This document shows, in pieces, positions 14,815 to 14,834 of a stretch of 14,834 bases of DNA. Each line of letters begins with the position of its first letter. The stretch's first letter is position 1. The stretch comes from an uncultured Clostridia bacterium (GTDB lineage: Bacteria; Bacillota; Clostridia; Christensenellales; Aristaeellaceae). The translations under genes and the position numbers were made by a program. The notes beneath the pieces were generated by a model, which saw only the letters and a program-made list of their open reading frames with translations, was not told the DNA's origin and ran no database searches. The stretch is taken from positions 1 through 14,834 of the forward strand of contig CAMOUF010000061.1 of assembly GCA_946626395.1 (NCBI GenBank), given 5' to 3'.

Positions 14815-14834
14815 TCGCCCTGTATCATTTTCAC

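Larger units (their letters stand above)
7673..14834. mobile_element. Integrative mobilizable/replicating element, left part (right end outside window)
   Basis: A serine recombinase at the left edge points outward. It is followed by an NB-ARC cargo gene, TnpW-like, RepA_N-type initiator, DnaC-like loader, a dyad-rich candidate oriT and a DUF3847-like gene. This combination is known from integrative mobilizable or conjugative elements of Clostridia. GC drops visibly relative to the genes left of 7672. The left boundary must lie between the helicase start codon and the recombinase stop, or in the dyad at the recombinase 3' end. The exact attachment site cannot be fixed because the right end is missing. 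No conjugation pilus genes are seen, so the element may rely on a helper, although genes may follow beyond the window. Confidence 0.8.

Overview
The window looks like a high-GC member of the Clostridia (Firmicutes). The signs are strong AGGAGG-type ribosome sites, an AgrA/AgrC-like LytTR plus GHKL pair, a BspA-type leucine-rich surface protein, and a TnpW / RepA_N / DnaC-like / DUF3847-like gene set typical of integrative mobilizable elements in gut Clostridia. No rRNA, tRNA, CRISPR array or intact IS was seen.

Positions 1 to about 7,670 look chromosomal, with high-GC, third-position-biased coding. After a strong terminator (117-153) comes a 967-residue membrane-anchored exported protein (285-3188). 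It has two SGNH-hydrolase-like domains flanking a leucine-rich / B-repeat core. A LytTR response regulator (3313-4017) follows from its own extended -10 promoter and overlaps its GHKL sensor kinase by ATGA (4014-5369). The kinase converges with, and overlaps by 10 bp, a gene on the other strand (5360-7672). That gene fuses an N-terminal PD-(D/E)XK nuclease to a SNF2/Swi2 helicase.

From somewhere in 7673-7829 to the right edge the DNA is a mobile element, with lower GC from about 7.7 to 13 kb. It carries a large serine recombinase (7830-9503, minus), a 764-residue NB-ARC/STAND ATPase with TPR-like C-terminus (9751-12045, minus, with its own promoter and terminator), and a rightward operon of TnpW-like protein (12267-12467), RepA_N-type replication initiator (12484-13260) and DnaC-like helicase loader (13257-14093). 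A non-coding region packed with inverted repeats follows (14094-14469, candidate oriT), then a DUF3847-like protein (14470-14814). The right end of the element, probably with its relaxase, lies beyond the window.

The most notable non-genic structures are regulatory. First, two divergent promoters have the same architecture: three TCAAT repeats at exact 11-bp period, then exactly 21 bp to the -10 box. One drives excision (recombinase) and the other replication (tnpW-rep-dnaC), so both are probably switched together by one regulator, with the NB-ARC gene between them. Second, seven GACAG-N4-CTGTC-type dyads spaced 22-23 bp lie inside the rep coding sequence, followed by an AT-rich stretch. This is an internal replication origin. 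The element therefore appears able to excise, replicate and be mobilized, and carries the NB-ARC gene as probable cargo, possibly for defence.
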